From assembly GCF_000187265.1 (NCBI RefSeq), contig NZ_GL698429.1, positions 1,318,816-1,382,815 on the forward strand: a DNA stretch of 64,000 nucleotides. The letters are read 5' to 3'. Positions 27,282 to 39,430 of this stretch are shown here, one piece after another; position 1 is the first letter of the stretch; each line of letters starts with the position of its first letter. The stretch is from Streptococcus equinus ATCC 9812 (lineage in GTDB: Bacteria; Bacillota; Bacilli; Lactobacillales; Streptococcaceae). The notes beneath the pieces were generated by a model. That model saw nothing but the letters and a program-made list of their open reading frames with translations. It ran no database searches and was not told the DNA's origin. A program made the position numbers and the translations under genes.

Positions 27282-28211
27282 TTATTGAATATTAATTGTA
27301 ATATAACTTACTGTTGTGCTTGTCAAGGCTGACATATCAACTTCTTGACCATTAATTGAAACAGTGACTCCTTCTGTAACCCCTAAAGTAATTACAGATG
27401 TTTTAGCTCCAGCAACAAGTGCTGTTGAGAAGCTTGTAGTTCCTGCTGAAGAAAGAAGTGTTCCACCTTCACCAGTTTCTGAGTTACTTACAGAAACCCA
27501 GCTGCTATCAGCACCAGATAGTTTAATATCAACTGTCAAATTGTCTGTATCTGAAACGTTTGATACATTAACAGTCAAATTACTTCCGCTACCTTCAGTT
27601 TCCATTTTCAACCCTTTCTCTTCAGAAGAAGATTCGCTAGTTGAACTTTCTGAAGTTGATGAGCTGCTTTCTGATGAAGAACTATGAACAACAGAGTAGC
27701 TTGGTTTTGAATTATTATTACTATCAGTTTGAAGTTGACTCCAAGTCACAAATGTGACAAAAGCTAATATAGCAAGTGCAACCACACATAACATGACAAT
27801 TGGAAGGTATGTAGTGTTTTTTTCAGCGCTCTTATAACGACTTGAGCGTGAACCAACACCAAATTCATCTTTATTTTCTACTTCTTGTTTTTGAACTGGC
27901 TTAACAGCTTGTTTATGACTTGGTACGATGGTAATTTTCTCATCTTCAGCAACTGCTGAACCTTTTTGAGTCTTGCCATTAATTAACTCTCGATAGCGCT
28001 TTAATAGCTTAGCCGAATCAGCATCAACCAAATCAGCATATTGAGTAAGATATTCCTCAACCTCATCTGCAGGAATCAGCTTAAATTTTTCTAATTCTAG
28101 TGCTAGAAGATGGGGCGATGGAATCGCTGTTTTTTCTTCGACTTCTTCTAGGGTCAAGTTTTTTGCAACTCGACCTTTTCTTAAGATCTCTCCGATTGTT
28201 TCTTCTCTCAT
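27282..28211 (-). CDS. RodZ-like membrane-anchored helix-turn-helix protein
   Basis: RodZ-type proteins connect the cytoplasm to the elongation machinery. The 309-residue product has an N-terminal cryptic HTH (IGEILRKGRVAKNLTLEEVE), one membrane helix (about residues 137-155, LPIVMLCVVALAILAFVTFV), a Ser-rich linker and a C-terminal extracellular DUF4115-like beta domain ending TTVSYITINIQ. It sits directly before pgsA, as rodZ (ymfM) does in many Firmicutes. Confidence 0.85.
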   Translation of the reverse strand: MREETIGEILRKGRVAKNLTLEEVEEKTAIPSPHLLALELEKFKLIPADEVEEYLTQYADLVDADSAKLLKRYRELINGKTQKGSAVAEDEKITIVPSHKQAVKPVQKQEVENKDEFGVGSRSSRYKSAEKNTTYLPIVMLCVVALAILAFVTFVTWSQLQTDSNNNSKPSYSVVHSSSSESSSSTSESSTSESSSEEKGLKMETEGSGSNLTVNVSNVSDTDNLTVDIKLSGADSSWVSVSNSETGEGGTLLSSAGTTSFSTALVAGAKTSVITLGVTEGVTVSINGQEVDMSALTSTTVSYITINIQ

Positions 28212-28277
28212 ACAAGGTTTCCTTTAACAAAAATATAATCAGATTTATTATAGCAAATTTTAGCCAGTATTTCGATT

Positions 28278-29567
28278 TTATTTTGGAAGGATTGTGAATT
28301 CTGTTGCATCTGATTTTGCAACAAATTCAGTTCCTATGTCCAATACTTCTTCAAAAGTTAAGGTAGCCAAAATTTTTGGAACAGCTAAATAAGTCTCCTC
28401 ATCAGATAAATGATTGATAAATTGAGCAGATAAATTTTCAATGGAATCCAAACTCTTGAAAAAGTCACCATATAATTCCTTTTTGACAATTTCAAAATGT
28501 TCTTTCGATAAATCCTCTAAATTACTAGACTGCGCGACTTTCTCAAGATATTGTCGGAGGTTAGTCGCCATAGCAATTGGTGTTGGTGTATCTAGGGAAA
28601 TAATCAAAAATTGGAAATTCTCATAAACTTCAACTTCAAAATCAAATGAATCATCGATTTGACCATTTTCATAAAGCTCCTGATAATGTTTTGATGTCCA
28701 TCCTAAAATCATGGCAAAGAAAATCCTTAGAATCAATTCTTGTCGTAAAGTAGACATTCCTACAGATAAGGCTGGTCCTCTCAAACCAATTGCTAGTTTT
28801 GGTTGAACAACCTCCATCTGAACTGACTTTTGAGGCACTACAGGTTCATAGATTAATTTTTGACGTTCTAAGTGATGGGCATTCTTTACACTTTCTTTTT
28901 GAATGTCCTGAATTTGCTCAAAGATGACATCTTTATCAAAATTACCAACAACTAATAAAGCCATTTCTTGTGGCGAATAGAAAACTTCATGATTTTCTTT
29001 TAAGTCGTTAACAGAAATTTTAGCGACACTATCTTGAGTTCCTGCAATATCCTGAGCTAGCGCTGTTTTGGGATATAAATTCTCTAAAATACCTTGATAT
29101 AATCGATAATCCGCATCATCCTGATACATATCAATTTCTTGTCCGATAATTGATTTTTCACGTTCAATTGACTCTTCTGTAAAGGCTGTATCTGATACAA
29201 AATGCTGCAATAAAGCTAGATTTTCACTTAAATTGTCTGTCGTTGAAAAATAAAAGCAAGTCTTATCAAAAGTTGTAAAGGCATTGCTGTTAGCACCTGC
29301 ATTAGTGAATAATTCTGAAACATCTTGTCCATTTTCTAATTCAAATAATTTATGTTCTAAAAAGTGAGCAATTCCCTCTTCATAATTTCTAACCTTACCA
29401 TTTTGTGTAAACTTATTGTCAAGCGATCCAAAATTGACCACCAACATTCCACAACTTTCTTGAAAATCATTTTTGGGAATCAAGTAAACTTTCATGCCAT
29501 TATCTAGTATGGCAGTATAGAGATTTTCACCAATTTCAGAGAAAATTTTTTCAGTTAATATTGTCAT
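28278..29567 (-). CDS. M16-family zinc peptidase, YmfH type
   Basis: The 429-residue product is an insulinase-type (M16) metallopeptidase. The inverted zinc motif HxxEH is intact in GIAHFLEHKLFE, near residue 68, with a downstream glutamate region YRLYQGILENLYP. It starts on the base after the ymfF-type stop codon. The pair is conserved and likely forms one heterodimeric protease. Its physiological substrate is not established. Confidence 0.9.
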   Translation of the reverse strand: MTILTEKIFSEIGENLYTAILDNGMKVYLIPKNDFQESCGMLVVNFGSLDNKFTQNGKVRNYEEGIAHFLEHKLFELENGQDVSELFTNAGANSNAFTTFDKTCFYFSTTDNLSENLALLQHFVSDTAFTEESIEREKSIIGQEIDMYQDDADYRLYQGILENLYPKTALAQDIAGTQDSVAKISVNDLKENHEVFYSPQEMALLVVGNFDKDVIFEQIQDIQKESVKNAHHLERQKLIYEPVVPQKSVQMEVVQPKLAIGLRGPALSVGMSTLRQELILRIFFAMILGWTSKHYQELYENGQIDDSFDFEVEVYENFQFLIISLDTPTPIAMATNLRQYLEKVAQSSNLEDLSKEHFEIVKKELYGDFFKSLDSIENLSAQFINHLSDEETYLAVPKILATLTFEEVLDIGTEFVAKSDATEFTILPK

Positions 29568-30812
29568 TTACTTTCCCTCCAAAAAATATAAAGCTTGTAA
29601 TCTAATTTTTCTTGTCAATTGAAGAATATCAGCTTTACTAACCTTGTTAATCTTGTCAATCATTTCGTCAATGTTATAGTGATTTTCCAAATACTGTCCA
29701 TTATAGCAACGTTCAATCAAAACTTTTGGAGAATCTCCTGACAATCGCAAATTCACTATTAGCATCTTCTTAGTCTGCTTTAAAAGAGCTTCTGAAAAGT
29801 GTCCTGTCTTAATAATAGAAAATTGTTTATTAATCAACTGCATCGCCTTATTACGATTTTTTTGATCAATGCCAGCGTAAATATTCAGTAGACCTGTAAA
29901 AATATCAAAGTGGCTTCCGATAGTATATGCCAGCCCTTCTTTTTCACGAACTTCTGTAAACAAACGTGAATGGGCAAACCCACCAAAAAGTCCATTAAAA
30001 ACAAGCAAAGCAAAATAATCTTTGTCACCATACCGTGTTGGAAAAGAATATCCCAACTGTAAAACTGACTGATTAACTTCTCTGCTTTCTAATTTTTCTT
30101 GAACAATATTGCCAAATTCTTGTTGGTAGTCAAATACTAAATCCTTGTGACGGTCTTCAAAAGGGAATTTATTAAACAGCTGCAACATACGATAATCATC
30201 AAATTCTCCTAATATGAAAATGTCCAGCTGATCTTCGCGAAGCATTTTCTGAAACTCTTGAAATGCTGTGTAAGAATTTTCAGCTGCTGCCAATTCTGCT
30301 GTACCATACTTTGAACTTTGAAAGGCTAGATTTTCAAAAAAGAGTTTTTTCAACCCTAATTCACTACTATAAAAACTGTCATCTTTATCAGCCTTCAAAT
30401 AATTAATCAAATTAGTTTGTTCAAGTTCAAAAAGTTTGGATTGATACTGCTCAACAGTGACAAGCGGAGAAAAAAGAACCTGATACAAAAAATCAATGAC
30501 TTCTTCTAAAAGATTTTCCTTAACCATTGTATAACGATTTTTCATAAATGATAATTCAATATCAACAATGTGAACTAGTCCCTTCGTTGACACTTTAGTT
30601 GATAAAGTGGCTCCGTATAAGCTTGCCAAGCGTTCTCTAAAGCGCTGAGCAGTCGGGTATTTGGCGTTAGCAGTTGCCAAAATTTGAGCCACTAAAACAC
30701 GTCTTGCAACCGTTTTTTGATTAAAATCCCCAGAAAAACGAAAGGTAATGTGGTTCATCTTGAATTTTTCATTTTTAATTAAATGTAACTCAACACCATC
30801 AACTATTTTCAT
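29568..30812 (-). CDS. M16-family peptidase-like partner, YmfF type
   Basis: The 414-residue product has the M16 fold (GLFGGFAHSRLFTEVREKEG, typical of the C-terminal M16 domain) but no HxxEH in its N-terminal half. It is therefore the presumed non-catalytic partner of the adjacent YmfH-type enzyme. It is first in the - strand operon; yaaA is divergent upstream, with start codons about 87 bases apart. Confidence 0.88.
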   Translation of the reverse strand: MKIVDGVELHLIKNEKFKMNHITFRFSGDFNQKTVARRVLVAQILATANAKYPTAQRFRERLASLYGATLSTKVSTKGLVHIVDIELSFMKNRYTMVKENLLEEVIDFLYQVLFSPLVTVEQYQSKLFELEQTNLINYLKADKDDSFYSSELGLKKLFFENLAFQSSKYGTAELAAAENSYTAFQEFQKMLREDQLDIFILGEFDDYRMLQLFNKFPFEDRHKDLVFDYQQEFGNIVQEKLESREVNQSVLQLGYSFPTRYGDKDYFALLVFNGLFGGFAHSRLFTEVREKEGLAYTIGSHFDIFTGLLNIYAGIDQKNRNKAMQLINKQFSIIKTGHFSEALLKQTKKMLIVNLRLSGDSPKVLIERCYNGQYLENHYNIDEMIDKINKVSKADILQLTRKIRLQALYFLEGK

Positions 30813-30898
30813 TACAAATTCCTTACTAATACACTTTATTAGCTAAAATTATACCACGTTTATGTTATAATTACTTGGATTACAAAATGGAGAAAACA

Positions 30899-31282
30899 AT
30901 GGAATACAAATTATTTGATGACTATATTACTTTACAAGCTTTATTAAAGGAACTGGGCATTATCCAAAGTGGTGGTGCTATTAAAGGATACTTAGCAGAA
31001 ACAACTGTCCTATTCAATGGTGAAGACGAAAAACGTCGTGGGAAAAAAATCCGCATTGATGATGTTGTAGCTATTCCAGAAGACAATATCACAATCAATA
31101 TTATTGAACCAACAGCTAAAGAAAAAGAAGAACATCTTGAAGCTGTAGCTGAAAAAGCTCGTGTTGCTGCTATTGTCAAAGAGTTAAACGCTAAAAATAA
31201 AAAAGCTAAAAAGCAAAATCAACCTAAAAAACAAGCTAAACAAACGAAAGAACGTAAACCTATTCGTTTTCCAGGAACTTAA
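30899..31282 (+). CDS. yaaA: S4-domain protein YaaA
   Basis: A small RNA-binding-type protein found immediately upstream of recF in Firmicutes. The 127-residue product has an S4-like domain ([20 protein letters not shown], then [17 protein letters not shown]) and a basic Lys/Gln-rich tail ending [11 protein letters not shown]. The ATG at 30899 follows GGAG with 6 bases; upstream in-frame starts at 30875 and 30887 are less well placed. The stop is 2 bases before recF, so they are co-translated. Its role is unknown. Confidence 0.87.
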   Translation: MEYKLFDDYITLQALLKELGIIQSGGAIKGYLAETTVLFNGEDEKRRGKKIRIDDVVAIPEDNITINIIEPTAKEKEEHLEAVAEKARVAAIVKELNAKNKKAKKQNQPKKQAKQTKERKPIRFPGT

Positions 31283-31284
31283 TC

Positions 31285-32379
31285 ATGTGGATTCAAAAAA
31301 TAGCCTTAAAAAATTACCGTAATTATTTAAATAATGAACTTGAATTTTCCCCTGGACTCAATGTTTTTATTGGGAAAAATGCCCAAGGAAAAACTAATTT
31401 CTTAGAAGCTATTTATTTCTTATCTTTAACTCGCAGCCACCGTACACGTTTAGATAAAGAGCTGATTCATTTTCAAGAAAAAGAACTCCACGTCTCAGGT
31501 AATTTACAACGCTCAACTGGGGCAGTTCCTCTAGAAATCGACCTTTCAAGCAAAGGGCGTGTTACCAAAATCAATCACTTAAAACAAGCTAAATTATCTG
31601 ATTACATTGGTGTAATGACTGTTGTTCTTTTTGCTCCCGAGGATTTGCAACTCATAAAAGGGGCACCAAGTCTTCGTCGCAAATTTATCGATATCGACCT
31701 TGGACAAATCAAGCCAGTTTATTTATCTGATTTATCAAATTACAACCATGTTCTTAAACAGCGTAATACCTACCTTAAAACGGCTGAAAAAGTCGATATT
31801 GACTTCCTAGCAGTACTTGATGAACAGCTAGCTGACTTTGGTAGCCGTGTTATGGAACACCGTCTAGATTTTATTGCTAATTTAGAAAAAGAAGCTGATT
31901 GCTACCACTATACCATTTCTGACGGCTTAGAACATTTGAAAATTCACTATTTATCATCCGTACCTTTTGATAAAAAATCTGATATCAAAGAACAATTTTT
32001 AAAGACTTTAGAAAGAAATCACAAACGTGATATTTTCAAAAAAAATACTGGTGCTGGTCCACACCGTGATGATTTAGAATTTTTCATCAATGATATGCCT
32101 GCTAATTTTGGGAGTCAAGGTCAGCATCGTAGCCTAATTTTATCTCTAAAAATGGCTGAAATTGAGCTCATCAAAAATGTTACGGGTGATTATCCGATTT
32201 TACTTCTCGACGATGTTATGAGTGAGTTAGATAATTACAGACAAACTGAGCTACTGAAAATGATTATCGCTAAAAATGTTCAGACTTTCATCACAACAAC
32301 AAGTCTTGAACATTTATCACAACTCCCCAAAGAATTAAAAATTTTTACGGTTACCAAAGGACATATTCAAGAGAACTAA
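31285..32379 (+). CDS. recF: DNA replication/repair protein RecF
   Basis: RecF is an SMC-like ATPase that helps load RecA at gaps. The 364-residue product starts [20 protein letters not shown], with Walker [17 protein letters not shown], signature [16 protein letters not shown] and Walker [13 protein letters not shown]. In many Firmicutes it adjoins dnaN; here it lies 15 kb left of dnaA, as in other streptococci, and still travels with yaaA. It runs against the replication direction of this arm. Confidence 0.95.
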   Translation: MWIQKIALKNYRNYLNNELEFSPGLNVFIGKNAQGKTNFLEAIYFLSLTRSHRTRLDKELIHFQEKELHVSGNLQRSTGAVPLEIDLSSKGRVTKINHLKQAKLSDYIGVMTVVLFAPEDLQLIKGAPSLRRKFIDIDLGQIKPVYLSDLSNYNHVLKQRNTYLKTAEKVDIDFLAVLDEQLADFGSRVMEHRLDFIANLEKEADCYHYTISDGLEHLKIHYLSSVPFDKKSDIKEQFLKTLERNHKRDIFKKNTGAGPHRDDLEFFINDMPANFGSQGQHRSLILSLKMAEIELIKNVTGDYPILLLDDVMSELDNYRQTELLKMIIAKNVQTFITTTSLEHLSQLPKELKIFTVTKGHIQEN

Positions 32380-32380
32380 A

Positions 32381-32406
32381 AAAAGCTGGCTTAGCCAGCT
32401 TTTTAT
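32381..32406. terminator. Bidirectional terminator between recF and the sugar permease gene
   Basis: AAAAGCTGGC and GCCAGCTTTT form a 10-base stem (32381-32403), with A and T runs on both sides. It can end recF from the left and the permease gene from the right. Confidence 0.85.
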
Positions 32407-32445
32407 TTATGTTTACAAAATCATTGACATCACTGTCAACAAAGA

Positions 32446-33312
32446 TTAATAAGATTTTACAATTCCTAGTAATACAGCTCCAAGAACAAAGCATGCAATG
32501 CCAATGACTAACCAACGCATTTCTTTACGTGTTTTAGTTTCACCTAAGAATAAGATACCACCCATGATTGAAATGATAACACCTAATTGTGAGAAACTAA
32601 AGGCAATTGCAAGACCAGCTTTTGCAGCAGCAAGAAGCATGAAGACATTACCAATCCCCCACATAAATCCAACGATAGCATTTTTAATAACAACTGTTTC
32701 AAATTTAACATTAAATTTCATGAAAACAACTGCTCCAAGAACCATACCAACAGCCATTGGGAAAATAACTGCCAAAGCATCAAAGTTCATGATATTGTTA
32801 AATAAGATAGTATAAGAAAGGTAACCAATTGTTGAATAAGTCAATGCACGGAAACCTTTACCAAAGTCAGTAAGAACACCTGATTCAATTTTTTCAGAAT
32901 CACGTTTACTTGTGAAATAGAAACCGATAACCAACAGAAGCAAAGCTACAATACCTAGTGTGTATTGAATTGGTTTGCTCCATTCTCCAAATACAATTGC
33001 ACCAATCAAGCTACCAAATACAAGTTGAGCACCACTTGATAGAGGGTTACCAACTGAAACCCCCATATATTGCATTGCACGGAATTGACCATTTTGTCCC
33101 ATAGACCAAAGCATACCACCGATAATTCCGACAACCCAAAGTGTAACTGACATTTCTGGTTGAACAAACAACCATACAACAAAGGCAAATACAAGTGCCC
33201 CAAGAGTCATTCCTAATGTTTGTTGATCTGGTTTACCTCCAATTTTATTGCTGACAAACCCGATACTTCCCCATGCAACCATGGGAATCAATGCAAATAA
33301 AATACCCTGCAT
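32446..33312 (-). CDS. GRP-family sugar uptake permease (GlcU/RbsU-like)
   Basis: Members import glucose or ribose by proton-linked uptake. The 288-residue product has about ten membrane segments and starts MQGILFALIPMVAWGSIGFV, with the GQNGQFRAMQYMGVSVGNPL loop of the family. GGAGAAAAAATG provides the start. The specific sugar cannot be assigned. The upstream region carries a LacI-type palindrome and a cre-like sequence, which fits sugar-dependent and catabolite control. Confidence 0.87.
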   Translation of the reverse strand: MQGILFALIPMVAWGSIGFVSNKIGGKPDQQTLGMTLGALVFAFVVWLFVQPEMSVTLWVVGIIGGMLWSMGQNGQFRAMQYMGVSVGNPLSSGAQLVFGSLIGAIVFGEWSKPIQYTLGIVALLLLVIGFYFTSKRDSEKIESGVLTDFGKGFRALTYSTIGYLSYTILFNNIMNFDALAVIFPMAVGMVLGAVVFMKFNVKFETVVIKNAIVGFMWGIGNVFMLLAAAKAGLAIAFSFSQLGVIISIMGGILFLGETKTRKEMRWLVIGIACFVLGAVLLGIVKSY

Positions 33313-33344
33313 TTTTTCTCCTTTACGATATGTTTTACAGATTA

Positions 33345-33411
33345 GTAAACGTTGTTTACATTGGTGTAAATATATAAATTAGTCGTTCGCTTTTATGAAA
33401 ACGCTTTTTCA
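33345..33411 (-). promoter_or_regulatory. Possible LacI-type operator and cre-like site upstream of the sugar permease
   Basis: GTAAACGTTGTTTAC (33345-33359) is a palindrome with 6-base arms, resembling LacI/GalR-family sites. ATGAAAACGCTTTTTCA (33395-33411) has TGAAAA/TTTTCA arms around CGCT, like a cre site with two extra bases. Both are sequence resemblances only. Confidence 0.4.
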
Positions 33412-33500
33412 GAAAAGTAAAAGAAAATTCCATGTTTTTGGCGAACATAGTTAAATATTCTAACATATTCTATAGCATTTTGTAAAGGCCTTCTTACAAA

Positions 33501-33532
33501 AAAATTCTGACAGCGTGTCGCCATCAGAATTT
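33501..33532 (-). terminator. Terminator of guaB
   Basis: AAATTCTGA and TCAGAATTT pair around a GC-containing loop region, and seven Ts follow on the - strand. It lies about 20 bases after the guaB stop codon. Confidence 0.8.
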
Positions 33533-33553
33533 ATATCTATTACTTATAAGATA

Positions 33554-35083
<1,530 letters not shown>

Positions 35084-35102
35084 CTAATTTTTTATTGTTA
35101 TT

Positions 35103-35130
35103 ATAATAACATGCCAAAATCATTTGTCAA
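35103..35130 (-). promoter_or_regulatory. guaB promoter
   Basis: On the - strand TTGACA and TATTAT are 16 bases apart, and an overlapping TATAAT lies three bases further on. About 65 bases of leader follow. I see no purine riboswitch in it. The rest of 35131-35220 holds nothing recognisable. Confidence 0.65.
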
Positions 35131-35226
35131 TAAATTAAATTCAATTTTTTCCAAAAATTCTCTTCTATATTAGACTGATTATTTTTGTAATTCTCATTTA
35201 AAACACATGTTTTATAGTTCTAAAAA

Positions 35227-35252
35227 AACTCCGAAGTAATCACCTCGGAGCT
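35227..35252 (-). terminator. Terminator of trpS
   Basis: CTCCGA and TCGGAG form the core of a hairpin (35230-35249) and seven Ts follow on the - strand. It lies just after the trpS stop codon. Confidence 0.82.
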
Positions 35253-35261
35253 CTGTGTATT

Positions 35262-36293
<1,032 letters not shown>

Positions 36294-36309
36294 TCAATAA
36301 TTAATTCAA

Positions 36310-36569
36310 ATAAAAACGCCTCACATAGTTTAACTACGTGAGGGCGTTATCGATACGCGGTACCACCTCAATTAATAGACTTATCTATCATCTCTTTACC
36401 ACTATATAAACATTTACACAATCAATGCAAAGATTATTTCGTTTTTTATCATCAGCCCATTCATGTAAGGTTACTACTGATTCTCAGCACCATCAGCTCT
36501 CTAAAAGTACACGTTTACATTACTATTCTGAATCCTCTTCATTTTATGAAATTATACCTCCTTTGTCAA
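36310..36569 (-). promoter_or_regulatory. Trp-specific T-box leader and promoter of trpS
   Basis: On the - strand the promoter TTGACA (36564-36569) and TAAAAT (36541-36546), 17 bases apart, opens a leader of about 250 bases. It has a Stem I with CTGATGGTGCTGAGAATCAG-like arms, a specifier segment GAATGGGCTGA containing the Trp codon TGG, and the T-box TGGTACCGCG (complement at 36356-36365). A terminator hairpin follows (AACGCCCTCACG/TGTGAGGCGTT, about 36313-36348) with a T run. Each canonical part is visible, so the call is strong. Confidence 0.92.
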
Positions 36570-36751
36570 GTTCAGACCCTATCTCACAGGGTAGATTTTG
36601 GATATTCACTATTTCGGTATATTTATACAATTTCATTTTTAATTTTATTAGAAAGATTAAAATTTGATTTAGGGCATTATCCCAAAAAATCTTGACGATA
36701 TGGTGCTTCTTTGCCATAATATAATCGTTTGTTATTAAGAAGAGGATTAAT

Positions 36752-37624
36752 ATGAAGAAAAAACTTATTGATTTTGGACTCGTAACTGCCGGGTCTTTTA
36801 TTGCTGCTGTTGGTTTTAACTGCTTCTTCCTTGAAAACCACATCGCCTCTGGTGGGGTGGTCGGAATTGCTGTCAGTTTGAAGGCTTTACTTGGGTGGAA
36901 TCCGGGTAACTTTGTCATGATGACCAACTTTCCATTATTGATTTCATGCTGGCTTTTCTTGGGAAAAGAAACATTTTTTAAAACAATTTACGGGTCATGG
37001 ATTTACTCTATCTTCATCAAATTAACTGAAGACCTCCCAAATCTTACCCATAATCCACTACTTGCTGCTCTTTTTGGAGCTGTTATTTGTGGTTTTGGTC
37101 TAGGAGTTGTTTTCTGGGGAAATTCTTCAACTGGTGGAACAGGGATTATCACCCAAATTCTCCATAAATACACACCACTGCCTTTAGCAGTCGCAATGAC
37201 TATCGTTGATGGCTGTAGTGTAGCTATGGGATTTCTAGCCTTCGACGTCGATACTGTTATGTACTCTATTATTGCTTTATTGGTCATTGGATATGTCGTT
37301 AACAGCATGCAAATCGGTGTTACATCGTCTCGTAACCTTATGATTATTTCTCCGAAAAATGATTTAATTAAAAATTATATTTCTATGGAAGCTGACCGTG
37401 GTGTAACAGAGATTCCTGTGACTGGTGGCTTCTCAGGCGAGCAACAAACAATGCTGATGACAACTGTCTCACGTCAAGAAGTTCCTCGTTTAGAAAAAAA
37501 TATTCAAAAAATCGACGAAGCAGCCTTTATCGTTGTCATGCCTGCCACACAAGTTATGGGACGTGGTTTCAGCCTTAAAAAATACTACAAGCTTAACGAA
37601 AAAGATGCTATCTTACCAATGTAA
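36752..37624 (+). CDS. YitT-family membrane protein
   Basis: The 290-residue product has about five to six N-terminal membrane segments (LVTAGSFIAAVGFNCFFLEN; GGVVGIAVSLKALL) with the family motif FWGNSSTGGTGIITQIL, and a C-terminal soluble DUF2179 domain (GVTEIPVTGGFSGEQQTMLM). The function of YitT proteins is unknown. It is monocistronic. Upstream TTGACG (about 36692) and CATAAT, 17 bases apart, form a probable promoter. Confidence 0.88.
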   Translation: MKKKLIDFGLVTAGSFIAAVGFNCFFLENHIASGGVVGIAVSLKALLGWNPGNFVMMTNFPLLISCWLFLGKETFFKTIYGSWIYSIFIKLTEDLPNLTHNPLLAALFGAVICGFGLGVVFWGNSSTGGTGIITQILHKYTPLPLAVAMTIVDGCSVAMGFLAFDVDTVMYSIIALLVIGYVVNSMQIGVTSSRNLMIISPKNDLIKNYISMEADRGVTEIPVTGGFSGEQQTMLMTTVSRQEVPRLEKNIQKIDEAAFIVVMPATQVMGRGFSLKKYYKLNEKDAILPM

Positions 37625-37643
37625 CTGAAATGTAACTCAAAGC

Positions 37644-37676
37644 CCCCTCTCTCTAATTGAAAATTGGGGATTTTTC
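37644..37676 (+). terminator. Probable terminator after the YitT gene
   Basis: CCCC and AATT on one side face AATTGGGG on the other, with a 7-base bulge, followed by ATTTTT. The imperfect stem makes it a weak prediction. Confidence 0.45.
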
Positions 37677-37717
37677 ATGTACAATGAGCTTATAGATAAA
37701 TATTATGAGGTGAAAAA

Positions 37718-39340
37718 TTGCTTACAGTTTCTGATGTATCACTACGTTTCAGCGATAGAAAACTGTTTGATGAGGTTAACATCAACTTTACAGCTGGAAA
37801 TACCTATGGTTTAATCGGTGCCAACGGTGCAGGAAAATCTACATTTTTAAAAATCTTGGCAGGAGATATTGAACCAACAACAGGTCATGTTTCCCTTGGA
37901 CCAGACGAACGTCTATCAGTTCTTCGTCAAAATCACTTTGACTATGAAGAAGAACGTGCGATTGACGTTGTTATCATGGGAAATGAGCGCCTATATAACA
38001 TTATGAAAGAAAAAGACGCTATCTACATGAAACCTGATTTTTCAGATGAAGATGGTGTCCGCGCAGCAGAATTAGAAAGTGAATTTGCTGAGCTTGGCGG
38101 TTGGGAAGCCGAAAGTGAAGCTTCACAATTGCTCCAAAACCTTAATATCCCTGAAGACCTTCACTACCAAAACATGAGTGAACTTGCTAACGGTGACAAA
38201 GTGAAAGTTCTCCTTGCCAAAGCTCTTTTTGGTAAACCAGATGTTCTTCTTCTTGACGAACCAACCAACGGTCTTGACATCCAATCAATCACTTGGTTAG
38301 AAGATTTCTTGATTGACTTTGAAAACACTGTTATCGTTGTTTCCCATGACCGTCACTTCTTGAACAAAGTATGTACACACATGGCTGACCTTGATTTTGG
38401 TAAAATCAAACTCTACGTTGGTAACTACGACTTCTGGAAACAATCTTCTGAACTTGCTGCCCGCTTGCAAGCTGACCGTAACGCCAAAGCAGAAGAAAAA
38501 ATCAAAGAATTGCAAGAATTCGTTGCTCGTTTCTCTGCCAACGCTTCTAAATCAAAACAAGCGACTTCTCGTAAGAAAATGCTTGATAAAATCGAACTTG
38601 AAGAAATTGTGCCATCAAGTCGTAAATATCCATTCATCAACTTCAAAGCTGAACGTGAACTTGGTAAAGATTTGCTAACAGTCGAAAACTTATCTGTCAA
38701 AATCGATGGGGAAACAGTTCTTGACAATATCAGCTTTATCCTACGTCCAGGTGATAAGACAGCATTTATCGGACAAAACGATATTCAAACAACAGCTCTT
38801 ATCCGCGCTTTGATGGACGACATCGAATACGAAGGAACAATCAAATGGGGTGTAACTACTAGCCGTTCTTACCTTCCAAAAGATAACTCGCGTGATTTTG
38901 CATCTGGTGAATCAATCCTTGAATGGCTTCGCCAATTTGCTTCTAAAGAAGAAGACGATAATACTTTCCTTCGTGGTTTCCTAGGACGCATGCTTTTCTC
39001 TGGAGATGAAGTTAACAAATCAGTTAGCGTTCTTTCAGGGGGAGAAAAAGTGCGCGTGATGCTTTCTAAATTGATGCTTCTTAAATCAAACGTTCTTGTC
39101 CTTGATGATCCAACTAACCACTTAGACTTGGAATCAATCTCAAGCTTAAACGATGGTCTGAAAGATTTCAAAGAATCAATCATCTTTGCTAGTCACGACC
39201 ATGAATTTATTCAAACTCTTGCTAACCACATCGTAGTTATCTCTAAAAATGGAGTTATCGACCGTATCGATGAAACTTACGATGAATTTCTTGAAAATGA
39301 AGAAGTTCAAGCAAAAGTTAAAGAACTTTGGAAAGATTAA
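37718..39340 (+). CDS. ABC-F family ATPase (YkpA/YbiT type)
   Basis: ABC-F proteins act on the ribosome rather than in transport. The 540-residue product has two nucleotide-binding domains. NBD1 has Walker A GLIGANGAGKSTFLKILAG and LLLDEPTNGLD, but a modified signature LANGDKVKVLLAKAL. NBD2 has a normal signature VLSGGEKVRVMLSKLML and VLDDPTNHLD, but its Walker A region reads IGQNDIQTTAL and lacks GKS/T. The linker contains ANASKSKQATSRKK. The start is TTG at 37718 after GAGGTG. The altered NBD2 P-loop appears to be a trait of the YkpA group. Confidence 0.88.
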   Translation: MLTVSDVSLRFSDRKLFDEVNINFTAGNTYGLIGANGAGKSTFLKILAGDIEPTTGHVSLGPDERLSVLRQNHFDYEEERAIDVVIMGNERLYNIMKEKDAIYMKPDFSDEDGVRAAELESEFAELGGWEAESEASQLLQNLNIPEDLHYQNMSELANGDKVKVLLAKALFGKPDVLLLDEPTNGLDIQSITWLEDFLIDFENTVIVVSHDRHFLNKVCTHMADLDFGKIKLYVGNYDFWKQSSELAARLQADRNAKAEEKIKELQEFVARFSANASKSKQATSRKKMLDKIELEEIVPSSRKYPFINFKAERELGKDLLTVENLSVKIDGETVLDNISFILRPGDKTAFIGQNDIQTTALIRALMDDIEYEGTIKWGVTTSRSYLPKDNSRDFASGESILEWLRQFASKEEDDNTFLRGFLGRMLFSGDEVNKSVSVLSGGEKVRVMLSKLMLLKSNVLVLDDPTNHLDLESISSLNDGLKDFKESIIFASHDHEFIQTLANHIVVISKNGVIDRIDETYDEFLENEEVQAKVKELWKD

Positions 39341-39390
39341 TCATTTTGTCATAGCTTGCTATGACGGCTACAATATTTTATAGAAAAGAA

Positions 39391-39420
39391 ACAGGTTGGG
39401 ATTTTTATCTCAACCTGTCT
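39391..39420 (+). terminator. Hairpin between the ABC-F and YfhO genes
   Basis: ACAGGTTG (39391-39398) pairs with CAACCTGT (39411-39418), with weaker pairing inside. It lies 50 bases after the ABC-F stop and just before the YfhO start. The downstream T run is poor. Confidence 0.55.
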
Positions 39421-39430
39421 TACTAACATT

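Noticed and set aside
36544..36927. Open frame of 127 codons on the - strand
   Set aside because: It overlaps the trpS T-box promoter and the YitT gene in antisense; no family resemblance.
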